A DNA stretch of 64,000 nucleotides from Arachnia propionica. GTDB taxonomy: Bacteria; Actinomycetota; Actinomycetes; Propionibacteriales; Propionibacteriaceae. Of this stretch, positions 63,665 through 64,000 are shown piece by piece (position 1 is the first letter of the stretch; each line of letters begins with the position of its first letter). The stretch is from contig NZ_CP146373.1 in the NCBI RefSeq assembly GCF_037055325.1, positions 2,914,001-2,978,000 on the forward strand, in the 5' to 3' direction. Under the pieces are notes generated by a model. The model saw nothing but the letters and a program-made list of their open reading frames with translations. It was not told the origin of the DNA and made no database searches. A program made the translations under genes and the position numbers.

Positions 63665-64000
63665 CGACCAGAATCGCGTGTCACGGCATCACGAAGTCGT
63701 ATGGCGAAAACGTCGTGCTCAAGGATCTCGATTTCTGGGTCGACGCCGGCGAATTGGTGACGCTCGTATCGCCGTCCGGCGGTGGGAAGACCACCTTGTT
63801 GAACATCCTGGGAGGCTTGACCACGGCGGATCAGGGTGTCGTCGAGGTGGCGGGGCAGGACCTCAGCCGGTTGGACGAGGACGGCCGGGCCGGCCTCAGG
63901 CGTCACGCGATCGGCATCGTCCACCAGTCGAGTTACCTGTTTCCCTGGCTCTCGGTGAACGAGAACCTGGAGATCGCTCCCGGCTCCCGCGCTCCCGCTC
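62975..64000 (+). repeat. Long direct repeat, copy 2 (continues past window)
   Basis: Apparently identical to 53378-54403 over its whole visible length, including both coding frames and the stop/start overlap. Confidence 0.9.
63661..64000 (+). CDS. Second copy of the ABC ATPase, truncated by window end
   Basis: The first 113 codons of an ATPase identical to that at 54064: MTTRIACHGITKSYGENVVL, Walker A SPSGGGKTTLLNIL and Q-loop IVHQSSYLFPW. The rest lies beyond the window, so it is unknown whether a second permease follows or the repeat ends. Confidence 0.9.
   Translation, partial: MTTRIACHGITKSYGENVVLKDLDFWVDAGELVTLVSPSGGGKTTLLNILGGLTTADQGVVEVAGQDLSRLDEDGRAGLRRHAIGIVHQSSYLFPWLSVNENLEIAPGSRAPA

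Noticed and set aside
1-64000. CRISPR arrays, tRNA and rRNA genes
   Set aside because: No regularly spaced short repeats, tRNA-like TTCRA/CCA features or rRNA motifs were noticed on reading; a tRNAscan/Infernal run would be decisive.

Overview
The window looks like a chromosomal segment of a high-GC Actinomycetota, most plausibly a Propionibacteriaceae-type organism (inference from gene style: dense GC-rich coding, frequent 4-nt ATGA/GTGA overlaps, an actinobacterial ileS T-box, a DtxR/IdeR-type iron box and mycobacterial-style IrtAB). It mixes ordinary housekeeping genes with accessory islands. No rRNA, tRNA or CRISPR array was seen.

Region 1 (1-23.7 kb) is an iron-acquisition island. A co-directional, mostly overlapping operon encodes a mycobactin/nocobactin-type NRPS-PKS assembly line: the end of an A-PCP NRPS, a C-A-PCP-E-C NRPS, a type II thioesterase, a free-standing ketosynthase (MbtC-like), an AT-KR-ACP protein (MbtD-like), an aryl-AMP ligase (MbtA/DhbE-like), the reductive siderophore importer IrtA-IrtB, an MbtK/IucB-type acyltransferase and a second type II thioesterase. 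Beyond it lie an MFS transporter read towards the cluster, a near-perfect iron box, the wreck of an ECF/ABC transport operon, and a Sfp-type phosphopantetheinyl transferase that could activate the carrier domains. The 5' end of the cluster, where aryl-acid synthesis, the aryl carrier/cyclisation domain and lysine hydroxylation might be encoded, is outside the window.

Region 2 (23.8-48.4 kb) is mostly core genome: an ABC exporter, dcd, a secreted (alpha/alpha)6-type protein, an FHA protein, ileS with its T-box, a PatB/MalY C-S lyase, a Gfo/Idh/MocA oxidoreductase, a two-component system with an unusual double-module kinase, and lysC. Defence-like or mobile insertions sit among these: a RloA/RloB (AbiL-like) ATPase/TOPRIM pair, a second ATPase/DUF4276-like pair, a frameshifted AbiEi/DUF559-like gene bracketed by long inverted repeats, a Phd/YefM antitoxin whose toxin is truncated, and an AlbA-type regulator with palindromic operators upstream of and inside its own gene.

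Region 3 (48.4-51.5 kb) is a BtuF-BtuC-BtuD-like ABC importer operon behind a cobalamin riboswitch.

Region 4 (51.5-64 kb) is an accessory, lower-GC zone. One module has a small secreted beta-rich protein (frameshifted in an A6 tract after the start), a large lipoprotein, an ABC ATPase and an FtsX-like permease. Next come nested and decayed insertion sequences around a secreted GH6 cellulase. A second module has a secreted peptide precursor overlapping a small multi-TM protein (a bacteriocin/immunity-like pair), followed by a decayed paralogue of the lipoprotein. From 62975 this paralogue becomes apparently identical to the first module and stays so to the end of the window. This duplicated, partly homogenised toxin-export-like system is the best candidate for something undescribed.
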